Both the position numbers and the translations under genes were made by a program. The notes under the pieces are model-generated. The model made no database searches, was not told where the DNA came from, and was given only the letters and a program-made list of their open reading frames with translations. Below, piece after piece: positions 7,126 to 15,514 of a stretch of DNA of 15,624 nucleotides; positions within the stretch are counted from its first letter, which is position 1; the number at the start of each line of letters is the position of its first letter. This DNA is from an uncultured Atopobium sp. (GTDB lineage Bacteria; Actinomycetota; Coriobacteriia; Coriobacteriales; Atopobiaceae), in NCBI GenBank assembly GCA_938028565.1, contig CALIZS010000022.1, positions 1 through 15,624 on the forward strand, read 5' to 3'.

Positions 7126-7991
7126 TAGTTCTTCTCGCCTTGTGCCTTATAACATTTCCAACCTACTATAGCGCAGGCAGCAAGGCATACAAAAATGGTA
7201 ACAACGCTTGCTTCGATACCGTAGGCGCCACCCGAGATAAACTCAGATGCTGCAGGATACGCTGTTAAGAGCGTGGTAGGAAGAAGCGTAGTGGTAACCG
7301 AGATGCCCAGAATAGGCCCGGTTACAAAGTTCCAGATAAAGTGCATAGCAATGGTCATGAGCAGATTATCGGTAAGCCAAAACACCAAGCCATAAAGAAT
7401 GCCCATCAAAAAGACTGAGATTGCTGCGGCAATAGAGATGTTAGGCGTTAGTCCATACGTTGCGGTAAAGAGCACTGCTTGAAGCACAAGCGCTACAGGG
7501 AAAGAACTCTTAGCTGCAACACCAGTTTGTAGGTAACCTCTAAACAAGATTTCTTCTGCAGCAGACTCAATAAGAGTTGCCACAAGTAAAAAGAGAGCGG
7601 CAAAAATGTTATAGGAAGCGTTGAAGTTAAAATCAAAGCCTTCAATGAGCATGATAGAGCCAAAGGTAAACAGCACCATCAAAAAACCAAAGGTAACTCC
7701 ACGCATAAATCCTGGCCAGGAGCTTACTCGAAGACCCAAAGACCTAAAATCTCGCTTATTGACGCGGGTAATCCACACAAGAATCAAGCCACCTGCCAAC
7801 ATGCTTCCTAGAAGACCCAACACAGCTGGAAGGATGTCATTGGGTGGGAGCTCTCCCATAACCATCAGCGGAATATGACACACAAACATAAGTAAAAGTG
7901 CAAGGTCAGCCACAAGGAAGGGCGTCACCACAGACTTTGGTGGATCCTTTAGAACAAATTCAAGGCTTGTCTTTGGCTTTTTTCTTCCCAC
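7125..7991 (-). CDS. CPBP (Abi/Rce1-like) family intramembrane protease homologue
   Basis: The 288-residue protein has about eight hydrophobic segments and two of the three CPBP motifs. Motif 1 is ESAAEEILFRG with Glu146, Glu147 and Arg151 (EExxxR). Motif 3 is AMHFIWNF with His217 and Asn221 (HxxxN). The usual second motif, FxxxH, appears as FTATY (175-179), with Tyr in place of His. CPBP proteins are membrane glutamic proteases related to CAAX protease Rce1; bacterial members act in bacteriocin self-immunity, protein processing or unknown roles. The Tyr may mean altered or lost activity. The GTG start follows AAGGAG closely. As first gene of the operon it overlaps queH by 1 nt, although no functional link to queuosine is known. 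Partners such as bacteriocins are not visible nearby. Confidence 0.88.
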   Translation of the reverse strand: MGRKKPKTSLEFVLKDPPKSVVTPFLVADLALLLMFVCHIPLMVMGELPPNDILPAVLGLLGSMLAGGLILVWITRVNKRDFRSLGLRVSSWPGFMRGVTFGFLMVLFTFGSIMLIEGFDFNFNASYNIFAALFLLVATLIESAAEEILFRGYLQTGVAAKSSFPVALVLQAVLFTATYGLTPNISIAAAISVFLMGILYGLVFWLTDNLLMTIAMHFIWNFVTGPILGISVTTTLLPTTLLTAYPAASEFISGGAYGIEASVVTIFVCLAACAIVGWKCYKAQGEKN

Positions 7992-8118
7992 AAACTCTCC
8001 TTACATAATTTCTACTCACTATAGTATCGACTTCTGAATCTATTCGTGTAGTGAATCAAAAAAGATTAGAATGAGAAGATAATTTGCGTAATCTACTAAT
8101 TCCAACTGCGAGGTATCC

Positions 8119-10158
8119 ATGGCCGAAAGCTACGACATGAACAACCGCCCTCATTTTCCTAAGCGTGCTGTCATCACTGGTGGTATGCCCTATGGTAATA
8201 AAAATCTCCACTTCGGACATATTGCGGGCGTCTTTGTCCCAGCAGATTTCTTTGCGCGTTTCTTAAGAGATCGCATTGGCCAGAAAAACGTACTGTTTAT
8301 CTCGGGAACTGACTGCTATGGCTCTCCTATTGCTGAGGGTTATCGTAAAAAAGTTGAAGAAGAGGGTTACGAGGGCACCATCCTTGATTACGTTAATCAT
8401 AATCACAACCTGCAGAAAAGCGCTCTTAACGCCTACAATATCTCGCTTAATTTCTACGGCGGTTCCGCGCTAGAACCCGCTGCAAAGATCCACGAAGAGA
8501 TGGCTGACAGCATCATGCACCGCCTCTACGAGCGCGGTAAACTCTCCAAGCTCTCAACCAAACAGTTTTACGATACCGAGGCTCACACATTCCTTAATGG
8601 TCGCCAGGTCAATGGACGTTGCCCCATTAAGGGCTGCAAGTCAGAGAAGGCCTATGCAGAAGAATGCGACCTGGGTCATCAGTTCAATCCAGAAGAGCTC
8701 ATTGCTCCTGTGTCTCAGCTCACCGGTACCACGCCAGAGCTTCGCCCTGCACCAAGTTGGTACTTTGACCTTCCACAATACAAAGAGTTTCTAAATAACC
8801 TGGTAGAAAAGTGGAAGAACAACCCACAGATTCGCTCAGTTGTTACCTCAACCGTTCAAGAGACTCTAACCGAGCCTATTATCTACATTCAAAATTCCTA
8901 CCGCCAAGACTTTGACGGTGTTGCCTCTTCCCTCCCAGCTCATAGTGTTATTGAGCCAGAAGGTAATGCATCTTCCTTCTCAGTTGTCTTTGACAATTGG
9001 CAAGACAGAGATGAAGCTCGCGAGAAACTCAAAGAGGCTGGAATTCGTTTTAGAACAAGTAAGACGCTTCTACCCTACCGTATGACCGGCAATATCTCCT
9101 GGGGTCTCAAATCCCCTGATATCGAGGACCTCAAAGACCTTACCATCTGGGTCTGGACTGAGTCTCTCTGGGCTCCTATTACCTTCACCCGTGCTGCTCT
9201 TTCTGAAGATGCAAGCAAGGGCGGCACGCGCTACTCTTCTGACGAGTGGCGCGATTGGTGGTGCAGTGATGACGCTGCTGTCTACCAGTTCATTGGTCAA
9301 GATAACATCTTCTTCTACTGCATTGTCCAGAACCCACTGTGGGATGCACTTGATTGGGGTCTTATCACCGATACTCCAGTTGCTAACTACCACATTCTCT
9401 TTATGAACAAGAAGGCTTCCAGCTCTGGTGCTATCAAGCCTCCTATGGCTGAAGAGCTTCTTGAGTTCTACACCCCAGAGCAACTCCGCGCTCACTGGCT
9501 CTCGCTTGGCCTTGATCAGCGCGCCGTGTCCTTCTCGCCAAAGGCTTTTGACACCTCCGTTTCCAGGAAGGGCAAAGACGGCGAGCCAGATCTTCTGGTA
9601 AAGGATGATCCTCGCGTTGTTGATCCAGCGCTCAAGGAGTCAGCGTTTCTCACTAACATCTTTAACCGCATGGCTCGTAGCTGCCTGTATGGTGCGGCCA
9701 ATGCGTGTGGCGGTCACCTGCCTATCAGCGAGCCTCACCAGGAAGTTATCGATGCTGCTCAAGAGGTTCTGCTGAAGTACGAGCAGCTTGCATACGGCTT
9801 TGACGCACACTCTGCACTTGCCGCTGTTGATGAGTACGCTCGCGCAGAAAACAAGCGTTGGGGCGAGGCTTCCAAGGCTGCTCAGGGTAATGATGAGGCC
9901 TACGACCAGGCACTTGCTGATGCATTCTATGCGCTCAAGACCATCACGCTGCTTATGCACCCGGCTGTTCCGGAAGGCTGCGAGCGCATTGCAGATGCTC
10001 TCAACTTCTCACATGAGGAGTTCTTCTCTTGGGAGAACGCCTTTATGGGTCCAAAAGAGCTTGCGGCAAAGCTTGACCAGAGTGCAGAGGAGCACCAGCT
10101 CGAAGAGCTTCCTCCTCGCTTTGACTTCTTCAAAGCACATCCCAGCCAGAAGAATTAA
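8119..10158 (+). CDS. Divergent methionyl-tRNA synthetase-like class I tRNA ligase
   Basis: This 679-residue protein has a MetRS-type class I fold. GGMPYGNKNLHFGH (21-34) carries the HIGH-equivalent HFGH, followed by SGTDCYGSP (62-70). A zinc-knuckle-like insertion has Cys168, Cys173, Cys183 and His186. SWYFDLPQYKEFL (213-225), WVWTESLWAP (344-353) and FIGQDNIFF (391-399) follow the MetRS order, and a helical C-terminal region (about 500-640) resembles the anticodon-binding domain. The KMSKS position reads KKASSSG (431-437), so the second lysine is replaced. GKD of typical MetRS is GQD. This matches a divergent subgroup usually annotated only as class I tRNA ligase family, so I withhold metG. 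It may be a MetRS paralogue with another role. An SD-like GAGGT precedes the ATG, and the hydrolase gene follows 21 nt downstream. Confidence 0.85.
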   Translation: MAESYDMNNRPHFPKRAVITGGMPYGNKNLHFGHIAGVFVPADFFARFLRDRIGQKNVLFISGTDCYGSPIAEGYRKKVEEEGYEGTILDYVNHNHNLQKSALNAYNISLNFYGGSALEPAAKIHEEMADSIMHRLYERGKLSKLSTKQFYDTEAHTFLNGRQVNGRCPIKGCKSEKAYAEECDLGHQFNPEELIAPVSQLTGTTPELRPAPSWYFDLPQYKEFLNNLVEKWKNNPQIRSVVTSTVQETLTEPIIYIQNSYRQDFDGVASSLPAHSVIEPEGNASSFSVVFDNWQDRDEAREKLKEAGIRFRTSKTLLPYRMTGNISWGLKSPDIEDLKDLTIWVWTESLWAPITFTRAALSEDASKGGTRYSSDEWRDWWCSDDAAVYQFIGQDNIFFYCIVQNPLWDALDWGLITDTPVANYHILFMNKKASSSGAIKPPMAEELLEFYTPEQLRAHWLSLGLDQRAVSFSPKAFDTSVSRKGKDGEPDLLVKDDPRVVDPALKESAFLTNIFNRMARSCLYGAANACGGHLPISEPHQEVIDAAQEVLLKYEQLAYGFDAHSALAAVDEYARAENKRWGEASKAAQGNDEAYDQALADAFYALKTITLLMHPAVPEGCERIADALNFSHEEFFSWENAFMGPKELAAKLDQSAEEHQLEELPPRFDFFKAHPSQKN

Positions 10159-10179
10159 AACACGCAGCTAGGAGCATAC

Positions 10180-11076
10180 GTGGTTGAGTTTCCACCCGTC
10201 TACCGTCCAAAACCATATAACAAACCAACAGCACACCTGAAGAGCCATCTTCAGGTGTTGCTTGATGACGGCGCAGAAATTGCAACGTTTGTCTACACTC
10301 CCCACACCTCTGCTGACGAGAAACCCTGTGAAGACCTCGCTTCAACTGCGGCTTATTTGACGTCTGTTACTAACGGTACCAATGCTGCGCCCATTGTGTT
10401 TCTCCACGGAAACGGTGAAGAACACGGAATTTTTGGCACCATCATTGACGAAGTATGCAGCCACGGCTACATCGCAATTGGTATTGATTCAAGAGATCAG
10501 GGTTTAAGCACCCGAGGAACGGCCGCCTTTACCTACGAGCAAATGACAGAAGATGCGTATGTTGTCCTGAAGCAGCTTGGCATTTCATCTGCTCATATTG
10601 TGGGCTTTTCTGACGGAGCTATTCTTGGTCTTCTTCTGGCACGTGACTATCCAGACGTAGTTACCTCCCTCGTATCTATCGGAGCAAATCTTGAACCTGA
10701 TACGTTAGGTGATATGACCTGGCTATATGAAAGTATCGAGGGCAATAAACGTTGGGCAGCTCAAGGTTGGGAAGGCGCTGTTCTAGAAGATGGCTATCCC
10801 GTTCCCTCTCCTGCTGAAGCTGCGCGTATTGCAGAGCATCTGGAGCTCATGGTAGATAATCCACATATTAATCCCGCAACTCTTGGACATATTTCTGTTC
10901 CTGTAGTTGTTATGGCAGGTGAATACGATGAGATTTATCCAGAGGAAACTCGCCGTATTGCTGAGGCAATCCCTACCGCTCGACTTCTCTTCATTCCAGG
11001 ATGTCCTCACAATGTTCCCAAGGTGTCTCCGGGTGCGGTAGTGAGAAGAATCTTTGCAAATCTTTCCTACTTTTAA
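10180..11076 (+). CDS. Alpha/beta hydrolase
   Basis: The 298-residue protein is a standard cytosolic alpha/beta-fold hydrolase. LHGNGE (75-80) forms the oxyanion region, and IDSRDQGLS (102-110) matches the D-x-R-G-x-G-x-S block with Asp in place of the first Gly. VGFSDGA carries nucleophile Ser144. AGEYDEIYP supplies Asp250 and GCPHNVP supplies His277, so the triad looks complete. The substrate cannot be inferred; esterase, lipase-like or C-C hydrolase activity are all possible. The GTG start (GTG GTT GAG) is chosen because AGGAG lies 5 nt upstream. It begins 21 nt after the MetRS-like gene, so the two are probably co-transcribed. Only a weak AT palindrome and no clear terminator follows. Confidence 0.88.
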   Translation: MVEFPPVYRPKPYNKPTAHLKSHLQVLLDDGAEIATFVYTPHTSADEKPCEDLASTAAYLTSVTNGTNAAPIVFLHGNGEEHGIFGTIIDEVCSHGYIAIGIDSRDQGLSTRGTAAFTYEQMTEDAYVVLKQLGISSAHIVGFSDGAILGLLLARDYPDVVTSLVSIGANLEPDTLGDMTWLYESIEGNKRWAAQGWEGAVLEDGYPVPSPAEAARIAEHLELMVDNPHINPATLGHISVPVVVMAGEYDEIYPEETRRIAEAIPTARLLFIPGCPHNVPKVSPGAVVRRIFANLSYF

Positions 11077-11110
11077 AAACAGAGCTCGAACTCTAACCTG
11101 ATTTACCTGC

Positions 11111-11131
11111 TTTTATTTTAAGAAAATAAAA
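11111..11131. promoter_or_regulatory. AT-only inverted repeat upstream of marR
   Basis: TTTTATTTT and AAAATAAAA are separated by AAG. The stem has no G or C and no U-tract follows, so it is a poor terminator. It sits 4 bp upstream of the putative MarR operator and could be an UP-like AT-rich element or a degenerate operator, but its role is unproven. Confidence 0.3.
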
Positions 11132-11135
11132 CTTC

Positions 11136-11156
11136 GGTACTTAATTGTTAAGTACC
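11136..11156. promoter_or_regulatory. Putative MarR operator (perfect inverted repeat)
   Basis: GGTACTTAA-TTG-TTAAGTACC is a perfect 9+3+9 inverted repeat ending exactly where the inferred -35 box begins. Its place in front of a MarR gene fits autoregulation, since MarR dimers bind palindromes of about this size. Binding by this regulator is an inference. Confidence 0.65.
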
Positions 11157-11184
11157 TTGCTATCTCAGAAATTTTGAGTACAAT
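11157..11184 (+). promoter_or_regulatory. Probable sigma-70-type promoter of the marR-ABC operon
   Basis: TTGCTA (11157-11162) and TACAAT (11179-11184) are separated by 16 bp. A start near 11191 would give a leader of about 30 nt that contains GGGAGGT, 4 nt before the marR ATG. Confidence 0.6.
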
Positions 11185-11220
11185 ACCTAACAAGAATTAT
11201 TTCTGTTACGGGAGGTACTC

Positions 11221-11685
11221 ATGCATCAGGCATCAACCTCACCTACTCAAGAAATGCGTATTATTCGCAATCTTGGCCATCTAGGTCATTATCTCTACAT
11301 CACGCGCGGATGCCGCGGCGGTCAACAATTTATTTTGACTGCACTCTATCGTGATGGAGATATGACACAAAAAGATCTTCTCGCCAAGACAAAGAATACA
11401 TCTGCATCACTTTCAGAAATGGTGAGCAAACTTGAAGCAAAAGGTCTTGTTGAACGTACTCGTGTAGACAAAGATCGCAGGCAGACACTTCTTTCTTTAA
11501 CAAAAGAAGGTCGCAAACAAGCAAAAGAAGCTCAAGAGGCCATCGAGTCATTTGAAGCGCAGGCTTTGTCGGTTCTTTCAGATGAAGAAAAAGTTACATT
11601 CTGCGCATATCTAGATCGTTTAGTTGAACATTGGGACACAATTAACAGAGATGAGAAGGGAGAAACAGCATGTCAGAAGAAGTAA
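11221..11685 (+). CDS. MarR-family transcriptional regulator
   Basis: The 154-residue protein has the MarR winged-helix layout. An N-terminal dimerisation helix is followed by a helix-turn-helix region (about 35-73, with DMTQKDLLAKT and the putative recognition helix TSASLSEMVSKLEAKGL). The wing carries the DxxR-type motif RVDKDRRQTLLSLTKEG (81-97), and long C-terminal dimerisation helices end the protein. MarR proteins usually repress efflux or stress genes and release DNA on binding a small ligand. Here it heads an operon with a two-gene ABC exporter and overlaps the first exporter gene by 16 nt, so it most likely controls that exporter and itself through the palindrome at 11136-11156. The ATG follows GGGAGGT closely. 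The ligand is unknown. Confidence 0.93.
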   Translation: MHQASTSPTQEMRIIRNLGHLGHYLYITRGCRGGQQFILTALYRDGDMTQKDLLAKTKNTSASLSEMVSKLEAKGLVERTRVDKDRRQTLLSLTKEGRKQAKEAQEAIESFEAQALSVLSDEEKVTFCAYLDRLVEHWDTINRDEKGETACQKK

Positions 11686-13571
11686 CTTCAACTGAAGAAC
11701 TTGAAAACATAATTGAATCAACTGAAGCAGAAACTGCTATGGTTCCCTCTGCCCTGACAGGTATTGTAGATGTCAGTAATCTTTCCATTAAAGAAATCGC
11801 TTTAGTGCTTTCAAGGAGTATCGGCGAGTTCAAAAGAGACACTATCCTCACTCCTTTCTTTGTGTTAATTGAGACCATCTTAGAAATTCTTATTCCTTTT
11901 AGAACAGCCGATCTTGTTGATACGCTTCGTACGGGGGCAGAACTAAACGCTGTCATTCAGTCTGGAGCTGTCCTTGCTGCTATGGCAATGCTGTCGCTGC
12001 TGTTTGGAACACTATCCGGTATTTCTGTTGCAAAAGCATCTACTGGCTTTGCACGCAATCTTCGCCGTGATATGTTCCGTAACATCCAAAATTTCTCGTT
12101 TACCACTATTGATGCATTCTCTTCATCATCGCTGGTAACACGCCTTACTACAGATATTTCTAACGTACAAATGGCATTCATGATGCTCATCCGCATGGCC
12201 GTTCGTGCTCCGTTTATGTTTATTGCAGCGTTTATTGCTGGCTTTATCATGGGTGGCTGGCTTGCCATTATTTTTGTTGCCGTTATGCCTCTTCTAGGAA
12301 TTGGCCTCTACTTTATTATTTCTAGAGTCATTCCTATTTTTAAAAAGGTATTTAAGAGATACGACGCGCTCAACGAATCCGCTGAAGAAAACTTAGCTGG
12401 TATCCGCGTTGTTAAGTCATTTGTAAATGAAAACTTTGAGCGTCAGAAATTTAATAAGGCTTCAGAAGAGTTGCGCGAAGATTTTACAGCAGCCGAGAGG
12501 CTCATGGCTCTGAACTCTCCATTTATGAACTTCACTATTTACGTGCTGTTTGTCTTTATTCTGTACTTTGGCTCGTATCTGATTGTCTCTTCTCAGGGAA
12601 CTGCATTTGGCGTTGGACAGCTTTCTTCACTTATTACTTATGGCTTTATGATGCTTATGGCACTCATGATGCTTTCCTTTGTCTTTGCCATGATCATCAT
12701 TGCAGAAGAAGGTGCTCGCCGCATCTGTGAGGTACTCCTTGCAACTTCCACTATTAACAACCCAGAAAATCCTCTGACTGAGGTTACAGACGGATCCATT
12801 GATTTTGAGAACGTTGGATTCTCCTATTCCGGTCCAGAGGGTCGAGAAGCCCTGTCTGGTGTAGACCTTCACATCAACTCTGGTGAGGTCATCGGTATCA
12901 TCGGTGGTACCGGTTCTGCAAAGTCCACACTGGTGCAGCTCATTCCTCGCCTATACGATGTAACCGCTGGTAGCGTTTCTGTTGGCGGACACGACGTCAG
13001 AGACTATGACATTGATACTCTTCGTGGTGCTGTTGCCATGGTTCTTCAGAAAAATGTTCTCTTTAGCGGTACCATCAAAGAGAATCTCCTATGGGGCAAC
13101 CCTGACGCCACCGATGAAGAGATTCTTGAGGCAGCCAAACTTGCTCAAGCAGATAGCTTTGTTCAAACCTTCCCCGATAAATATGAGACTCATATTGAGC
13201 AGGGTGGCAGTAACGTTTCTGGTGGTCAGAAGCAGCGACTCTGTATTGCTCGCGCTCTGCTTAGGCGCCCAAAAGTACTTATTCTTGATGACTCTACCAG
13301 TGCTGTTGATACAAAGACAGATTCTTTAATTCGCTCTGGTCTTAAAGATTTCTTGCCTGATACCACTAAGATCATCATTGCTCAGCGTACTTCCAGTATC
13401 GAAGAATCTGACAAGATTATTGTTCTGGATAACGGTCGCATTAACGCAATTGGTACGCACAAAGAACTCCTGAAAGATAACCCAATCTACCGCGAAGTGT
13501 ACTTCTCACAGAACAAGCAAAGTGTTGATGAAAATCAGTCTCAGGAAGGTGAGGTGACTTCTCATGAGTAG
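11670..13571 (+). CDS. ABC exporter half-transporter, subunit with the degenerate ATP site
   Basis: The 633-residue half-transporter has an acidic N-terminal extension (about 1-35), a type-IV exporter membrane domain with about six helices (about 55-350), and a nucleotide-binding domain. Walker A is GGTGSAKST (412-420, Ala417 where Gly is usual), the Q-loop has Gln460, and the signature is canonical, VSGGQ (516-520). Walker B is VLILDDSTSAVD with Asp541 in place of the catalytic Glu. The H-loop is IIIAQRTSS with Gln572 in place of His. Such replacements mark the non-catalytic site of heterodimeric exporters such as LmrCD and TM287/288. The acidic C-terminal tail is short. The ATG follows GAAGGGAG. 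It overlaps marR by 16 nt and the partner gene by 8 nt. Drug or peptide export is the likely role. Confidence 0.95.
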   Translation: MSEEVTSTEELENIIESTEAETAMVPSALTGIVDVSNLSIKEIALVLSRSIGEFKRDTILTPFFVLIETILEILIPFRTADLVDTLRTGAELNAVIQSGAVLAAMAMLSLLFGTLSGISVAKASTGFARNLRRDMFRNIQNFSFTTIDAFSSSSLVTRLTTDISNVQMAFMMLIRMAVRAPFMFIAAFIAGFIMGGWLAIIFVAVMPLLGIGLYFIISRVIPIFKKVFKRYDALNESAEENLAGIRVVKSFVNENFERQKFNKASEELREDFTAAERLMALNSPFMNFTIYVLFVFILYFGSYLIVSSQGTAFGVGQLSSLITYGFMMLMALMMLSFVFAMIIIAEEGARRICEVLLATSTINNPENPLTEVTDGSIDFENVGFSYSGPEGREALSGVDLHINSGEVIGIIGGTGSAKSTLVQLIPRLYDVTAGSVSVGGHDVRDYDIDTLRGAVAMVLQKNVLFSGTIKENLLWGNPDATDEEILEAAKLAQADSFVQTFPDKYETHIEQGGSNVSGGQKQRLCIARALLRRPKVLILDDSTSAVDTKTDSLIRSGLKDFLPDTTKIIIAQRTSSIEESDKIIVLDNGRINAIGTHKELLKDNPIYREVYFSQNKQSVDENQSQEGEVTSHE

Positions 13572-15480
13572 GGCAACAGAAACAAACAATACAAGACCAA
13601 AGCTTCCCGTGGGAAAAATTCTTACTCGAACCATTAAAATGCTCTGGGAGTTCTATCCTGTCCTTCTCCCTGTAGCACTCCTTGGTGCTGTTATCCAGGC
13701 AATTATGCAGTCACTCCCGAGTGTCTTCTTAGAGCGAATCCTCTCTATCATCTCTAACTTTATTGATACTGGTGACTGGAGTTCTGCTGAAGGCTTAGTC
13801 TTCCAGAACGTGGCTCTTCTCGCTACCTTCTACGTCATTGGACTTCTTGCAAACATCATCTCTACCCAGGGTATGGCTATTGTCACCCAGGGAGCTCTGC
13901 AAAAATGGCGTTCAAAGATGTTCTCGCACATGCAGGACTTGCCTATTAGGTATTTTGATACGCACCTCAATGGCGACATCATGAGCTATTACACCAATGA
14001 TATTGACGCAATGCGCCAGATGATTGGCACCAGTCTTCCAAACCTCCTCTTTACCTCTGTGGTTATCATCGCAGTAGTATTCATCATGTTTTACTACAGC
14101 GCACTTATGGCCATGGTTGTTCTGTTTGGATTCTCCTTGATGGGCCTTGCTACTAAAAACCTTGGTGGTAAGTCTGCAAAGAACTTTGTTAAGACTCAGA
14201 AGACTACTGCAGATGTTGAGGGACACATTCAGGAAATGATGAATGGCGAGAAGGTCGTTAAGGTCTTTAGTCATGAAGCAGAAACTATTGAATCATTTGA
14301 CAAAATCAACGATGAGCTGATGATTGTTGCAAGAAATGCAAACCTTTATGCCAACACGCTTATGCCTATCCTCAACAATCTGGGCAACATTATGTACGTT
14401 GTAGTTGCTGTAGTTTCTGGTTTGTTTATTGCTCTGAACATTCAAAACGTTTCTTTGTCTGGACTGCCTTTCACCATTGCTGTAGCTGTCCCCTTCCTCA
14501 ACATGACACGTCAGTTCTCCGCTCAGATCAACCAGATTTCTAGTCAGATTAACTCTGTTGTTATGGGTATCGCTGGTGCTAATCGAGTTTTTGAGCTACT
14601 TGATGAACCAGCAGAGACTGATGAAGGTTACGTTACGTTAGTCAACGCAGAAACCATTGACGGTAAAGTTCAGGAAGCTGAGTACCGCACCGGTTACTGG
14701 GCTTGGAAGTATCCACACAGTGACGGCTCGGTTACTTACACCCCTGTTAAGGGAGATGTTCGCCTCTTTGACGTTGACTTTGGCTACGAGCCGGGTCACA
14801 CCGTACTGCATGATATTTCTCTTTATGCAAAACCTGGTCAGAAGGTTGCCTTTGTTGGCGCAACAGGTGCTGGTAAAACAACCATTACCAATCTGCTCAA
14901 CCGCTTCTATGACATTGAAGACGGCAAGATTCGCTATGACGGCATCAACATTAACAAGATTAGAAAGAGCGCTCTTCGTCGTGCTCTCGGTATTGTTCTG
15001 CAAGACGTCAATCTCTTTACGGGTACCGTCTTGGATAACATCCGCTACGGGCGTCTTGATGCTACTGATGAGGACTGCGTGAAGGCCGCAAAGCTTGCTG
15101 GTGCCGATGACTTCATCAGACGTCTTCCTGACGGCTACCACACTATGCTCAAGGACAACGGCAGTGCTCTCTCCCAAGGACAGCGCCAGCTCATCTCCAT
15201 TGCTCGCGCAGCAGTCGCAGATCCACCAGTCATGATTCTGGACGAGGCTACCTCCAGCATTGACACACGTACTGAAGCAATTGTCCAGCGTGGTATGGAC
15301 GCTCTGATGTACGACCGCACCACCTTTGTTATTGCTCACCGTCTTTCTACGGTTAGAAACGCAGATGTTATTGTCGTACTTGACCACGGTCGCATTATTG
15401 AGCGCGGTACACACGACGAACTTCTCGCCAAGCGAGGAACGTACTACCAGCTCTACACAGGAGCTTTTGAGCTTGAGTAA
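13564..15480 (+). CDS. ABC exporter half-transporter, catalytic subunit
   Basis: The 638-residue protein has a six-helix exporter membrane domain (about 30-335) and a nucleotide-binding domain. Walker A is canonical, GATGAGKTT (432-440), with Q-loop Gln480, Walker B VMILDEATSSID with Glu561, and H-loop His592 in IAHRLSTV. The signature is LSQGQ (536-540) instead of LSGGQ. The catalytic Walker motifs here pair with the canonical signature of the upstream subunit, and the altered signature pairs with that subunit's degenerate Walker B. This predicts an obligate heterodimer with one active ATP site. Residues about 360-396 form an aromatic- and Tyr-rich insert between membrane and ATP domains. 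The start overlaps the previous gene by 8 nt, consistent with coupled, equal expression. The substrate is unknown; a drug, lipid or peptide is likely given the MarR control. Confidence 0.95.
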   Translation: MSRATETNNTRPKLPVGKILTRTIKMLWEFYPVLLPVALLGAVIQAIMQSLPSVFLERILSIISNFIDTGDWSSAEGLVFQNVALLATFYVIGLLANIISTQGMAIVTQGALQKWRSKMFSHMQDLPIRYFDTHLNGDIMSYYTNDIDAMRQMIGTSLPNLLFTSVVIIAVVFIMFYYSALMAMVVLFGFSLMGLATKNLGGKSAKNFVKTQKTTADVEGHIQEMMNGEKVVKVFSHEAETIESFDKINDELMIVARNANLYANTLMPILNNLGNIMYVVVAVVSGLFIALNIQNVSLSGLPFTIAVAVPFLNMTRQFSAQINQISSQINSVVMGIAGANRVFELLDEPAETDEGYVTLVNAETIDGKVQEAEYRTGYWAWKYPHSDGSVTYTPVKGDVRLFDVDFGYEPGHTVLHDISLYAKPGQKVAFVGATGAGKTTITNLLNRFYDIEDGKIRYDGININKIRKSALRRALGIVLQDVNLFTGTVLDNIRYGRLDATDEDCVKAAKLAGADDFIRRLPDGYHTMLKDNGSALSQGQRQLISIARAAVADPPVMILDEATSSIDTRTEAIVQRGMDALMYDRTTFVIAHRLSTVRNADVIVVLDHGRIIERGTHDELLAKRGTYYQLYTGAFELE

Positions 15481-15514
15481 CATCTGACACGTAAAACGCA
15501 AAACGCCTTGTCAT

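Noticed and set aside
9070..9495. 141-codon minus-strand open frame inside the MetRS-like gene
   Set aside because: It is antisense to conserved synthetase motifs and has no recognisable domain of its own.
11111..11131. Rho-independent terminator after the alpha/beta hydrolase
   Set aside because: The stem is entirely A-T and no separate U-tract follows, so stable termination is unlikely.
14638..15501. 287-codon minus-strand open frame antisense to the second ABC subunit
   Set aside because: It lies wholly opposite a well-supported gene with all ABC motifs, is rich in Cys, Asn and Val as expected of an antisense shadow, and shows no family motif.
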